A DNA stretch of 18,151 nt from Bremia lactucae (Eukaryota; Oomycota; Peronosporomycetes; Peronosporales; Peronosporaceae), in the NCBI RefSeq assembly GCF_004359215.1, contig NW_027152191.1, forward strand, positions 515,710 to 533,860. The letters run 5' to 3'. Below, in pieces: positions 7,625-16,532 of this stretch. Each line of letters opens with the position of its first letter. Within the stretch, counting starts at the first letter, position 1. A program made the translations under genes and the position numbers. The notes under the pieces are model-generated. The model did not search any database, had not been told where the DNA came from, and saw only the letters and a program-made list of their open reading frames with translations.

Positions 7625-8515
7625 CTCCCACTCGACTCGGCAGCTTCTGGTATTTGTAACCCAAGCTTGTTTCGAAGCCACACAAAACTGAGTCGCAGGA
7701 ATTGGCTTTGTCATGAGGTCCGCTAGCATGTTGGTCGTCGAAATGTATTCCAAGACAACTTAGCCATCTTCAACCTTTTCGCGTACGAAGTGATAGCGAA
7801 GTCGACATGCTTGGTCCTCTTATGAAACTGTGGATTCTTGGTCAGTGCAATTGAGCCTTGGTTATCTTCGTAGATCTTGACCGCACCATTCTTATGCATC
7901 TCACCAAGCTCGATCAGAAAAGTCTTAAGCCACACTGCCTCCTGTGTCGCTTCTGAGAGCGTCATGTACTCGGCTTCCGTGGACGACAATGCTACCGTGC
8001 GTTGTTTCTTGCTTTTCCAGCTAACACATCCGCGGCTCATCATAAAGGCGTAGCCGCTTGTACATTTTCGCGACATCGTGTCTCCGGCCCAGTCCGCATT
8101 TGAAAATCCTTTCCGTCCATCCTGACTTGATGCTTGAAACTCGATGCCGTGCGTCCTTGTGCCTTGTATATACCTGAAGACCCTTTTTAAAGCTTGCCAA
8201 TGTGTCGGACATGGGTCTGCCGCGAATTGGCTAAGCACCCCAACTGCTGCAGCGAGATCCGGGCGTGTGTCGACCATAAGGTACATTAGGCAGCCATCAG
8301 CATTTCTATGCGGACACCGACCATAGTCTTGCTGTGCTCGCATCCACCTTCACACATGGACTAAGTCAGCTTGAGACCTGGATCCTAAGGCGTCCTGACA
8401 GGCTTGCTATTTTTCATGTTAAACTTGGTCAGAATATCACTTGCAAACTTCGTCTGCTCTGCCGCATCGTCAGTGTTTCAGTCTTGAAATCTTGATCAAT
8501 TTCAATTCCAAGAAA
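7625..8515 (-). pseudogene. Inverted Copia Pol 3' half (RT end and RNase H), left arm of a large inverted repeat
   Basis: The minus strand encodes the end of RT and RNase H: LMYLMVDTRPDLAAAVGVLS, NADWAGDT, LSSTEAEYMTLSEATQEAVW and IYEDNQGSIAL. It ends at the polypurine-like GAGTCGAGTGGGAG before the LTR. Frame shifts and stops (TAG at 8387-8385 and 8363-8361, TAA at 7762-7760, a one-base loss near 8320) make it a pseudogene. It is the mirror of 8897-9787, arm for arm. RNase H normally removes the RNA template during cDNA synthesis. Confidence 0.8.
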
Positions 8516-9800
8516 GGACTCACAGTTTACCAAATGGATGTGAACACGGCGTTTCTTAATGGTCAACTGGACGAAGATATTTACATGGCACAGCCAAATG
8601 GCTTCAGTGATACAGCCAATCCAGATTACGTGTGCAAGCTACAATGGTCACTGCATGGGCTGAAACAATCACGACGCATGTGGAACAAGACCATTGACGA
8701 TTTCATGCTTGGTCTTAAGTTCAAGAAGTGTGATTCCAATTGTGTTTACATGAAACGAGATGATCAAGACATGACCTTCGTTGCGCTCTACGTCGATGAC
8801 CTGATTCTGGCAAGCAGTACCAGCAAGATGCTTCAAGAAACCAAGCAAGCGCTGAATCGCCGATTCGAAATGACAGATATGGGTTAGCTCAAGTATTTTC
8901 TTGGAATTGAAATTGATCAAGATTTCAAGACTGAAACACTGACGATGCGGCAGAGCAGACGAAGTTTGCAAGTGATATTCTGACCAAGTTTAACATGAAA
9001 AATAGCAAGCCTGTCAGGACGCCTTAGGATCCAAGTCTCAAGCTGACTTAGTCCATGTGTGAAGGTGGATGCGAGCACAGCAAGACTATGGTCGGTGTCC
9101 GCATAGAAATGCTGATGGCTGCCTAATGTACCTTATGGTCGACACACGCCCGGATCTCGCTGCAGCAGTTGGGGTGCTTAGCCAATTCGCGGCAGACCCA
9201 TGTCCGACACATTGGCAAGCTTTAAAAAGGGTCTTCAGGTATATTCAAAACACAAGGACGCACGGCATCGAGTTTCAAGCATCAAGTCAGGATGGACTGC
9301 AAGGATTTTTAGATGCGGACTAGGCCGGAGACACGATGTCGGAAGAAGTACAAGCGGCTACGCCTTTATGATGAGCGGGCGGATGTGTAAGCTGGAAGAG
9401 CAAGAAACAATGCTCGGTAGCACTGTCGTCAACGGAAGCCGAGTACATGGCGCGCTCAGAAGCGACACAGAAGGCAGTGTGGCTTAAGACTTTTCTGATC
9501 GAGCTTGGTGAGCTGCATAAGAATGGTGCGGTCAAGATCTACGAAGATAACCAAGGCTCAATTGCACTGGCCAAGAATCCACAGTTTCATAAGAGGATTA
9601 AGCATATCGAGATTCGCTATCACTTCGTACGCGAAAAGGTTAAAGATGGCTAAGTTGTCTTGGAATACATTTCGACGACCAACATGCTAGCGGACCTCAT
9701 GACAAAGCCAATTCCTGCGACTCAGTTTTGCGTGCTTCGAAACAAGATTGGTGTTCAAGGACCAGAAGCTACCGAGTCGAGTGGGAGTGTTGGCGAGTAA
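8516..9800 (+). pseudogene. Copia A RT (from its middle), RNase H and Pol end
   Basis: The frame reads QMDVNTAFLNGQLDEDIYM, CKLQWSLHGLKQSRRMWNKT and the RT active site YVDDLILASS (Tyr codon 8789-8791). It is stopped by TAG at 8885-8887. Beyond lie YFLGIEID, then stops at 9025-9027 and 9049-9051, a one-base loss near 9092, and RNase H pieces (LAAAVGVLSQFAADPCPTHW, KIYEDNQGSIALAKNPQFHK). The final stop, TAA at 9798-9800, lies inside the LTR. The RT N-terminus and the end of integrase are absent because the inverted arm replaced them. Copia RT copies the element RNA in cytoplasmic particles. This copy cannot do so. Confidence 0.82.
9774..9787 (+). other. Copia polypurine tract inside the Pol coding end
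   Basis: GAGTCGAGTGGGAG directly precedes the LTR start TGTTGG at 9788 and encodes the Pol residues ESSGS. The same sequence abuts the LTR starts at 7624 (minus) and 15091. Confidence 0.6.
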
Positions 9801-9920
9801 GCGGCTCGACTAGATCAAGATAGTGTTGCAGATAAAAACCTCGAGCGACTAAGTTGCGCACAAGTTGCTGTTGACAAGGATGTGCCTCGAAGTGCGCAAG
9901 ACTAACCGGTGTGTTCCGGT
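9788..9920 (+). repeat. Copia A 3' LTR start, partly duplicated, cut by Gypsy LTR
   Basis: It starts TGTTGGCGAGTAAGCGGCTC, like the LTRs at 10420 and 18134. At 9869 a second LTR-like start appears (TGTTGACAAGGATGTGCCTC), like those at 7624 and 16205, running to AACCGGTGTGTTCCGGT. The two starts are themselves related, so U3 seems duplicated with an 81-base period. The rest of the LTR is missing: after the Gypsy LTR no matching remainder follows. Confidence 0.65.
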
Positions 9921-10406
9921 TGTAATGGGGCACACATCGGTTGGAGAACCGTTGTTGTGGTACATTTACTTTATAAGTAATATACCCTTTTATCTAATTT
10001 TGAAATAGTCAGTTACTAATATCCCATTTATTATTGGTAACAAATGTGGTCGCCGCCACATATAAATCTGGCGGCCAAAATCTATTTTAAATTCGCTAGG
10101 GTAAGGTTTTTAGATTAAAATAATTATATAAAGTGCAGTTCCCCCTTTTGATCTTAAAGCGTTAAGTGCCTTTCTATTGCTTGCGCATTGATCTTTAAAG
10201 ATAGAAGCCTTTTTAAGGTATATCCTCTTAGGCCCTAGTTGCCACTTGGTTCTACGAACCCCTGAATCCCTTGAGCAAGAATTCCTTGAGCTTTAATAGC
10301 TTGTACGACTCCCTGAGTTGTTAAACCCATTACTTTAATAGAACAAAGTGACTCTCTGAGTCTGAAAGTCTTCCTCTGACTTTAGGAGTGAGGTACCTCC
10401 GCTACA
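9921..10406 (+). repeat. Gypsy LTR, copy 2 (486 bp), no element body
   Basis: It is the same LTR as 5570-6060, starting TGTAATGGGGCACACATCGG and ending GGTACCTCCGCTACA. The left flank is CCGGT. The right flank is CCTGGT, close to a target duplication but with an extra base. There is no Gypsy coding sequence on either side, so it is a solo LTR or a recombination product. Its hairpin GCCGCCACAT/ATCTGGCGGC has one mismatch. Confidence 0.8.
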
Positions 10407-10484
10407 CCTGGTAGCACACTGTTGGCGAGGAAGCGGCTCGACCCGACCAAGAGACTACCAGTATATACCAGTGTATACCGGTAA

Positions 10485-10505
10485 TGACGTCATTAGATGA
10501 CGTCA
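10485..10505. promoter_or_regulatory. Two CRE-like TGACGTCA sites, 13 bp apart, in Copia B U3
   Basis: Perfect palindromes TGACGTCA lie at 10485-10492 and 10498-10505. TGACGTCA is the classic binding site of ATF/CREB-type bZIP factors. Position upstream of the core promoter and recurrence in the 18023-18069 LTR suggest an enhancer. The binding factor is inferred, not known. Confidence 0.55.
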
Positions 10506-10600
10506 TCAGCTTCTAGAAGGTTTTATGAGCTATGATTGGCTAGAAGTAATGACTGGCTTAGAGGTAGCAATAGGTTTGCGAACTAAGGACCTTAAAAATA

Positions 10601-10617
10601 TTCACTTTGCATTTTGC
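10601..10617 (+). promoter_or_regulatory. Oomycete-type core promoter in Copia B LTR
   Basis: TTCACTTTGCATTTTGC matches Inr (10601-10608) plus flanking element (10611-10617). If transcription starts at the A of TTCA (10604), the leader to the ATG in the primer-binding site is only 28 bases and contains no earlier ATG. Confidence 0.6.
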
Positions 10618-10627
10618 TATACTATTA

Positions 10628-10639
10628 GGTTATGAGCCC
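10628..10639 (+). other. Copia B primer-binding site (tRNA-iMet anticodon arm)
   Basis: GGTTATGAGCCC follows the LTR directly and is complementary to GGGCTCATAACC, the anticodon stem-loop of initiator tRNA-Met, as in the half-tRNA priming of Drosophila copia. The ATG inside it (10632-10634) is also the first ATG of the expected mRNA. Confidence 0.7.
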
Positions 10640-10681
10640 AAGACCCGCCTTCTTTGCCCCCGACGCTGACTTCGCCTTGCC

Positions 10682-11422
10682 ATGGATTCCGCTTCCGCCA
10701 CCTCTTCTCGCATCAACAAGTTTGATGGTATGAATTTTCATACGTGGAAGTTCAAGATGCAAATGGTGCTGGAGGAAAGGGACCTGTGGGAAGTGACAAG
10801 CGGGGAGGTGAAGCTCGAGCACCTGACCAGTACGCTGGATCAGACAACTTACAAGCGTAAGTCTCGAGAGGCGCTGGCGATTATCTGTCTTGCGATGGAG
10901 AATTCGGAGCTGCCTCTGGTTCGCTCGGCAAGTGGAGCGCACGATGCATGGTCACGGCTGGAGGGACACTTCCAGAAAAAGAGCTTGGCGAATAAGCTCT
11001 TTCTTCGTCGACGCTTCTTTAAGGCCAAAATGGATGAGGGTGATGATGTGCTACAGCACATTAACAAGTTAAAGACCCTGGCGGAGCAGCTGGATGCAGT
11101 GGGAGCTCCGGTTAGTGAAGACGACTTCGTCATCACTCTCTTGGGAAGCCTCAGTGATTCGTTTGCGTTCCTGATCACGGCAATGGAGTCAAGAGCAGAC
11201 TCGCTGTCATGGGAACTGGTGACGTCTCGACTGTTGCACGAGGACATGAAGCGCAAGGAACAAGGTGGCGGCATCGAGGGAGCCGCCCACGGTCAAGGTC
11301 AAGCGTTTATGTCGAGCGATCAAGGAAAGTGCAAGGGAGTACGACAAGCGCCTGTCAAGACGAGCAGCGCATGTCATTATTGTGGTGAGCATGGACATTG
11401 GATTGCGAAGTGTCCAGTGTGA
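10682..11422 (+). pseudogene. Copia B Gag, ending at a premature TGA
   Basis: An open frame of 246 codons starts MDSASATSSRINKFDGMNFH, contains WKFKMQMVLEERDLWEV (Copia Gag N-terminal domain), and a central helical part with HINKLKTLAEQLDAVGAPVS. It ends with the zinc knuckle CHYCGEHGHWIAKC (Cys231, Cys234, His239, Cys244), which binds RNA. The ATG at 10682 matches an internal Met of copies E and F. Their frame also reaches the ATG in the primer-binding site, but here one base is missing before 10682. The TGA at 11420-11422 probably arose from CGA, because coding continues after it (KNAQRQRSQTANIVQVEDN). The Gag domain is intact, but the Gag-Pol polyprotein is interrupted. Confidence 0.85.
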
Positions 11423-13227
11423 CTCCGCAAGAATGCGCAGCGACAGAGGTCACAAACAGCAAATATCGTGCAAGTAGAAGACAACTCGGTGATTTTCCGT
11501 TCTCGGTTGGTGGTGATCCAAGTGCTACCAAGTCGGAATGTGTGTGGTTGGTTGACTCAGGACCGACGCAACACATGACGTACTCGAAATAGTACATGAA
11601 GAATTGCAAGACTATCTCTTCAACAAATGTGCATCTCGCTGACGACGGTGTGGTCCAACCGGTGGGAATGGGCGACATAGTGATGTCGATGAAAGCTTTC
11701 GGAAAGTTGTTTTCGGTTGGCCGCTTCACAAATGATGTTGGGCCAGATACGCTGGAGCGCGATGGTTGTTTTGTGGAAACAAAAGATCTTCGCTGGAAGC
11801 TTGGAGCGCGTGAAGGCAAAGAATTGTTCAAGCTTTGCATGACGCCTATTCTGATGGACGAGACCAATACAACAAGATCGATGGTATACCATGGGGACAC
11901 CACGTCGTACCTCTGGAATCTTCGACTTGGTCACATTGGTCATGGCGGTCTTGATGCTATTGTGAAGAGAAATTATGGTGTTGGCATTAACATTGCATCA
12001 GTGAAGCAGTGGGAGGTGTATGATGGATGCTCACTCGGTTAGCAAACGCGAGTGAGCTATGCCAAGTCATCACCCAATCGTGCGATGCAAGTTCTGGAAG
12101 TCGTTCACAGTGATATTGTGGTCCCATGTAGACGCCGACGTTCAGCGGGAAGCGCTATTTTGTCACTTTATCGACGACAAATCACATTTTTGCAAGGTGT
12201 ACTTGTTTGTTGTGTATGCTGAAACACGAACGGGCAAGCGGGTAAAGACCATTCGCAATGACAATGGCGGCGAGTATAATTCGCGTGATAAGGCCAAGTT
12301 TTGCAGTGATCGAGGAATCATGCAAATATTCACGCCGCCTACCACTCCTCAGTTGACGGGGTCGCCGAGCGGATGAATCGAACGTTGGTAGAGTGTGCGC
12401 GTTGCATGAAAAAACACGCTGGACTGTCCAAAGAGTACTGGGGCGAAGCTGTCATGACAGCTACGTTTCTCCGCAGTAGATGTCCAACACGTGCTGTCAG
12501 CCATGACAAATTGCCACACCAAGTTTGGACAGGCAAGACACCATTGCTGGCTAACCTGAAGGTGTTTGGTTGTCACGCGTATGTGATGGTGCCAAAGGAA
12601 AAGCGTGCCTAATTTGATTCTCGGCAGTACGCTGCCGGTATCTTGGATATTCGGATCATGAGAAAGCGTATCGATTCGAGGAGCTGGACAGTCGCCGCAT
12701 ACTGGTAAGTCGGGATGCTCCGTTCATAAAAACATTTTCGACACTGGAAGACGCAACTACTTTCAGCAGGACGTTGTCATTGAAGATGAAGAGGCGGCGG
12801 ATGATGAATCGCCGCAGGAACAAGAAGAAGATACTGCGCAAGATGCGGAAATGGAGTCCAGCAGTAAGAGACACCAACGGACACAGTCGTTGGAGAAAGC
12901 AACATACACTCTAAGCGCCAAGCAATCCGCGAATTACAAAAGACGTCAAGGTCTTGATGAGATGTTAGCAGCAGCTCAAGATGCAACACATTACGAAGCT
13001 GCATACGTCATGGATTCAGTGGGAGATATGCCGACTACGTTTAAGTCGGCTATGGAATCCAGTGACGCAGTGAAATGGAAGGAAGCGTGCGATTCGGAGT
13101 ATGACTCGCTACAGAAAAATGATACATGTAACATTGTACCATTGCCAAAGGGGCGCACTGCAGATGGGTGTTCTGAGTCAAGGAGACTCCAGATGGCAAA
13201 GTTGAGCGGTATAAGGCACGTCTACTG
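11423..13227 (+). pseudogene. Copia B protease, integrase and RT N-terminus, broken
   Basis: Protease reads WLVDSGPTQHM, with Pro replacing Ala in the DSGA motif. A TAG at 11590-11592 follows. Between MSMKA and GKLFSVGRF about 18 residues present in Copia A are missing. The pre-integrase finger is damaged (WNLRLGHIG has Asn for the first His, and YDGC has Tyr for Cys), then TAG at 12040-12042. The integrase core shows VHSD near 12110 and NDNGGEYNS near 12258. After a frame break near 12360 comes MNRTLVECARCMKKHAGLSK and ANLKVFGCHAYVMVPKEKR. The linker has many stops. The frame 12851-13227 holds the RT start (MPTTFKSAMESSDAVKWKEA). A solo LTR interrupts it at 13228. Confidence 0.8.
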
Positions 13228-13710
13228 TGTAGCGGAGCTACATCGCTCCTAAAGTTAGAGGAAGACCTTCAGACTCAAAGAGTCTCTTAGTTTTATTGTA
13301 CCGATGAGTTTAACAACTCAGGGAGTCGTACAAGCTATTAAAGCTTAAGGAATCCTGTTCAAGGGATTTAGGGGTACGTAGAACCAAGTGGCAACCAGTG
13401 CCCAAGAGGACATACCTTAGAAAGGCTTCTATCTCTTACAGATTAATGCGCAAGCCTTAGAAGGCACTTAACGCTTTTAAGATCAAAAGGGGAACTGCAC
13501 TTTATATATTTATTTAAATCTTAAATTCTTACTCTAGCTAATTAAATAGATTTTGGCCGCCAGATTTATATCTGGCGGAGTCCACATTTGTTACCCATAA
13601 TAAATGGGATTTAAGCAACTAACTATTTTAAAATTAGATAAAAGGGATTGAACCCATAAAATAAATGTACAACAACAACGGTTCTCCAACCGATGTGTGC
13701 CCGTATTACA
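13228..13710 (-). repeat. Gypsy solo LTR, copy 3 (483 bp), inserted in Copia B RT
   Basis: On the minus strand it starts TGTAATACGGGCACACATCG and ends CTCCGCTACA, the same LTR as copies 1 and 2. It splits RT codons. The flanks are TACTG (13223-13227) and TAGTG (13711-13715), a 5-bp target duplication with one change. Removing the LTR and one flank restores the RT reading order. Recombination between the two LTRs of a former full element is the usual origin of solo LTRs. Confidence 0.88.
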
Positions 13711-15107
13711 TAGTGGCTAAGGGATTCCCACAGAAGTATGGAGTCGATTACGAAGAAACCTATGCGCCGGTGGCAAAATTTACGTCGATTCGAATTGTTC
13801 TGAGTTTGGCTGCCAAGTATACGCTGAAGTTGCATCAGATGGATATCAAGACAGCGTTCCTAAATGGTGGATTAGATGAAGATATCTACATGGTGCAGCC
13901 AGATGGATATGTCGATGCTGGTCGTCCAGATTACGTGTGCAAGCTAAAAAGGTCACTATACGGGTTGAAGCAATCACCCCGTATGTGGAATCAGACCATC
14001 GATGACTTCATGATCAAGATGGGTTTCGTCAAGTGTGAATCAGATCACTGCGTGTACGTTAAGCGAGACGACAGCGACATATTCTTTGTTGTTTTGTATG
14101 CTGACGATCTGATCATCGCAAGTAGCAACGACGAGTTCTCACGTCAACGAACCGTGCGTTGAGTGACCGATTCGAGATGACGGATGTCGGTGAGCTGAAG
14201 TATTTTCTTGGTGTGGAAATCAACATTGATCATGCAGCTGGTCATGTGACGGTGCGGCAGACCAAGTTTCTCAAGTCCATTTTAACAAGGTTCGGCATGC
14301 AAGACAGCAAGCCTGTGAAGACGCCGCAAGATCCAGGACTCAAGTTGACCAAGAGCATGTGCGAGGGCGGCTGCAATCACGAAGACACAATGAAGAACGT
14401 GCCGTACCGGAGTGCCGTCGGCAGCATCATGTACCTGATGGTGGCGACGCGGCCAGACCTCGCTGCTGCAGTGGGAGTACTGAGCCAGTTTGCCGCCGAC
14501 CCGTGCCCGACACACTGGCAAGCTCTCAAGCGTGTTATGCGGTACCTCCAAGCTACATCGACTCAAGGACTCGAGTACTCACGGCAAGACAACTGTTGTG
14601 TGTGCGGCTACTCAGACGCAGACTGGGCCGGAGACATCGAGTCAAGAAGGAGCACAAGTGGCTACGCATTCATGATGAGCGGCGGGTGTATCAGCTGGAG
14701 AAGCAAGAAGCAGCGCACGGTGGCACTGTCCTCAACGGAAGCCGAGTACATGGCGTTATCGGAAGCAACCCAAGAGGCTGTATGGCTCAAGGTGTTCTTG
14801 TGTGAGCTCGGCGAGATGGCAAGCGACGATGCAATCAAGATCTACGAAGATAATCAAGGCTCTATTGCACTGGCTAAGAATCCAGAGTTTCACAAGCGTA
14901 CCAAGCATATTGACATTCGCTACCACTTCGTGCGCGAGAAGGTAGAAGAAGGCGAAGTGGTGCTGCAATATGTTTCGACAACAGACATGCTAGCAGACAT
15001 CATGACCAAGGCCATTACAGCTGTGCAGTTCGAAAACCTCCGAAACAGGCTCGGAATACGAGCACCCAGCGGTGTCGAGTCGAGTGGGAGTGTTGGCAAG
15101 GAAGCGG
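13711..15107 (+). pseudogene. Copia B RT and RNase H with truncated 3' LTR start
   Basis: RT resumes with [20 protein letters not shown] and continues through [20 protein letters not shown] to the active site [10 protein letters not shown] (14097-14108). A frame change near 14155 precedes FEMTDVGELKYFLGVEIN. From 14159 the frame is open through RNase H with YSDADWAGD, STEAEYMALSEATQEAVW, KIYEDNQGSIALAKN and HFVREKVEEGEV. It is the best preserved RNase H in the window. Pol ends in ESSGS before the LTR start at 15091. Only 17 LTR bases remain (TGTTGGCAAGGAAGCGG), after which antisense Copia D RT follows and the frame runs on into it to 15220. Confidence 0.85.
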
Positions 15108-16204
15108 CAAAACACGTATCGAAGTTAACTTCGCCACTGGCGCAAACGTCTCCTCGTAGTCGACTCCATACTTTTGCGAAATTCCTTTGGCCACGAGCCG
15201 CGCCTTGTAACGCTCGATAATTCCATCTTGATTTACTTTCACTCGAAACACTCATCTGCATTCATTTGCTTTGCGTCCCAAAGGCAGAGGCATAACTTCC
15301 CATGTCTTGTTCTTGTAAACCGACTCTAACGCGGAGTCGCACGCGGCTTTTCACTCTTTCTCGTTGCTGGATTCCATCGCCGACTTGAATGTTGTCGGCA
15401 TTTCTCCCACTGAATACACGACGTTGGCTGGTTCATATATCTTCTCATTGTTCAGAACTGTAGCAGACGCTGACATTTCTTCAAGTGTCGACCGTCGATA
15501 GTCAGCCACATGTCGCTTGGGACGCGGAATTACAGCGACCTTTTTCAGCGACTCAGTACGAGTATGCCATTTACGACCCAAGTCAAATTCTGGGTGCGCG
15601 TCTTAAGCTTCATTCGGCTCCTCTTCAGATACCGTCGCGACTCATCAGAATTCGACCACTTGACAGGTCTTCAAAAAGATACGTTTTCTGGTGCTCCAAA
15701 TAGCCCAAAAATCGGCACAATACGGCTTTTGCGTCCAGCTTCGATCGCTTTTCTTTCGGAATGTGGACGTACGCGTGACAGCCAAAAACCTTAAGGTTTG
15801 CCAATAACGGTTTCTTTGTCGTCCAAATCTCGACTGGTGACTTTCCGTCGTCGATAGAACGCGAAAGACACCGATTACGAAGAAACATTGCCGTCATTAC
15901 AGCTTCACCCAATAGTGCTTAGCGAGGCCGGCGTGTTCCAGCATGGATATAGGGCATTCCACTAGCGTCCGGTTCATACGCTCAGCAACTCCATTTAATT
16001 GTGGCGTGTAAGGCGGCGTATACTTGAAAACAATTCCTTGATCCGGACAAAACTTAGACATTTTCTCGGACGCATACCCGCCACCATTGTCACGACGAAG
16101 AGATTTTATGCGTTTGCCGGTCTGCTTTTCCGCGAACGCAACAAAATTGGCGAACTTGTCCATGACTTCTGACTTGCTCTTGATCAAGTAAATGACACAG
16201 TACC
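15108..16204 (-). pseudogene. Copia D fragment: integrase to RT N-terminus, minus strand
   Basis: Read from 16204 leftward. The integrase core comes first: KSKSEVMDKFANFVAFAEKQ, then SLRRDNGGGYASEKM, GVAERMNRTLVEC and KPLLANLKVFGCHAYVHIPK. Next is a linker with RPKRHVADYRRSTLEEM, then the RT start MPTTFKSAMESS with a stop where a Trp is expected (near 15347). RT continues [20 protein letters not shown] and [17 protein letters not shown], cut at 15108. The first catalytic Asp region is absent because the Copia E LTR cuts in at 16205. The piece covers the integrase-RT part missing from Copia A, but in the opposite direction. It is non-functional. Confidence 0.82.
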
Positions 16205-16532
16205 TGTTGTCAAGGATGCGCCTCGACATGCACAAGACAAACCGGTAAAGTACCGGCGGATCATCGACACGCACGACAGCGACATCTGCATGCGACAGCA
16301 CAACAGATGGTTCTGCGAACGTTCGAAGATCTTCTTCAAGATGCGCAAATGATCATGTTCAAGATGGGACCTCCACGTGGTAGAAGCTAATTGGCTAGAA
16401 TGGATGAAGCCGGTAAGTAAATCCAGTAGAGAATCCAGTAGGCTTAGAGGTAGCAAACGGTTTGCGAACTAAGGACCTTTAATATATTTACTTTGCATTT
16501 TGCCAACTAGTGCTCACTTGACCTTAACATTA
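16205..16532 (+). repeat. Copia E 5' LTR (328 bp)
   Basis: It starts TGTTGTCAAGGATGCGCCTC and ends CTTGACCTTAACATTA just before the primer-binding site. It is the only complete example here of this U3 version. It holds AACCGGTAAAGTACCGG, the palindromic site at which the other copies are broken. From GACCTCCACGTGGTAGAAGC on it matches Copia A, and from GGCTTAGAGGTAGCAAAC on it also matches Copia B and F. It is inserted into the Copia D integrase, with GTACC as left flank. It has no TGACGTCA site. Confidence 0.82.
16487..16503 (+). promoter_or_regulatory. Core promoter in Copia E LTR, Inr with one change
   Basis: TTTACTTT (16487-16494) differs by one base from the initiator consensus. ATTTTGC (16497-16503) fits the flanking element. 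The leader to the ATG at 16537 would be about 47 bases, with no earlier ATG. Confidence 0.5.

Larger units (their letters stand above)
7625..9787. repeat. Large inverted repeat, 891-base arms and 381-base spacer
   Basis: The left arm 7625-8515 is the reverse complement of the right arm 8897-9787. Paired positions add to 17412 at both ends and at the shared stop codons, so there is almost no net length difference. Identity judged by eye is roughly 90% or more. The spacer 8516-8896 holds single-copy RT sequence with YVDD. A transcript across it would form a long hairpin. Confidence 0.8.
10420..10627 (+). repeat. Copia B 5' LTR (208 bp)
   Basis: It starts TGTTGGCGAGGAAGCGGCTC and ends CTATACTATTA, immediately before the primer-binding site. 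It is homologous to the minus-strand LTR at 17880-18134. It contains two TGACGTCA sites, then the conserved blocks GGCTTAGAGGTAGCAA and TTTGCGAACTAAGGACCTT, and the core promoter at 10601-10617. The 13 bases before it (CCTGGTAGCACAC) separate it from the Gypsy LTR. Confidence 0.8.

Noticed and set aside
8441..8515. The open frame starting at 8441 as the true start of Copia A RT
   Set aside because: The first 25 codons translate the antisense of the inverted arm. True RT sequence starts at about 8516.
10849..11274. Minus-strand open frame of 141 codons
   Set aside because: It is a shadow of Copia B Gag.
11355..11903. Minus-strand open frame of 182 codons
   Set aside because: It is antisense to Copia B protease and pre-integrase sequence, and shows no motif of its own.
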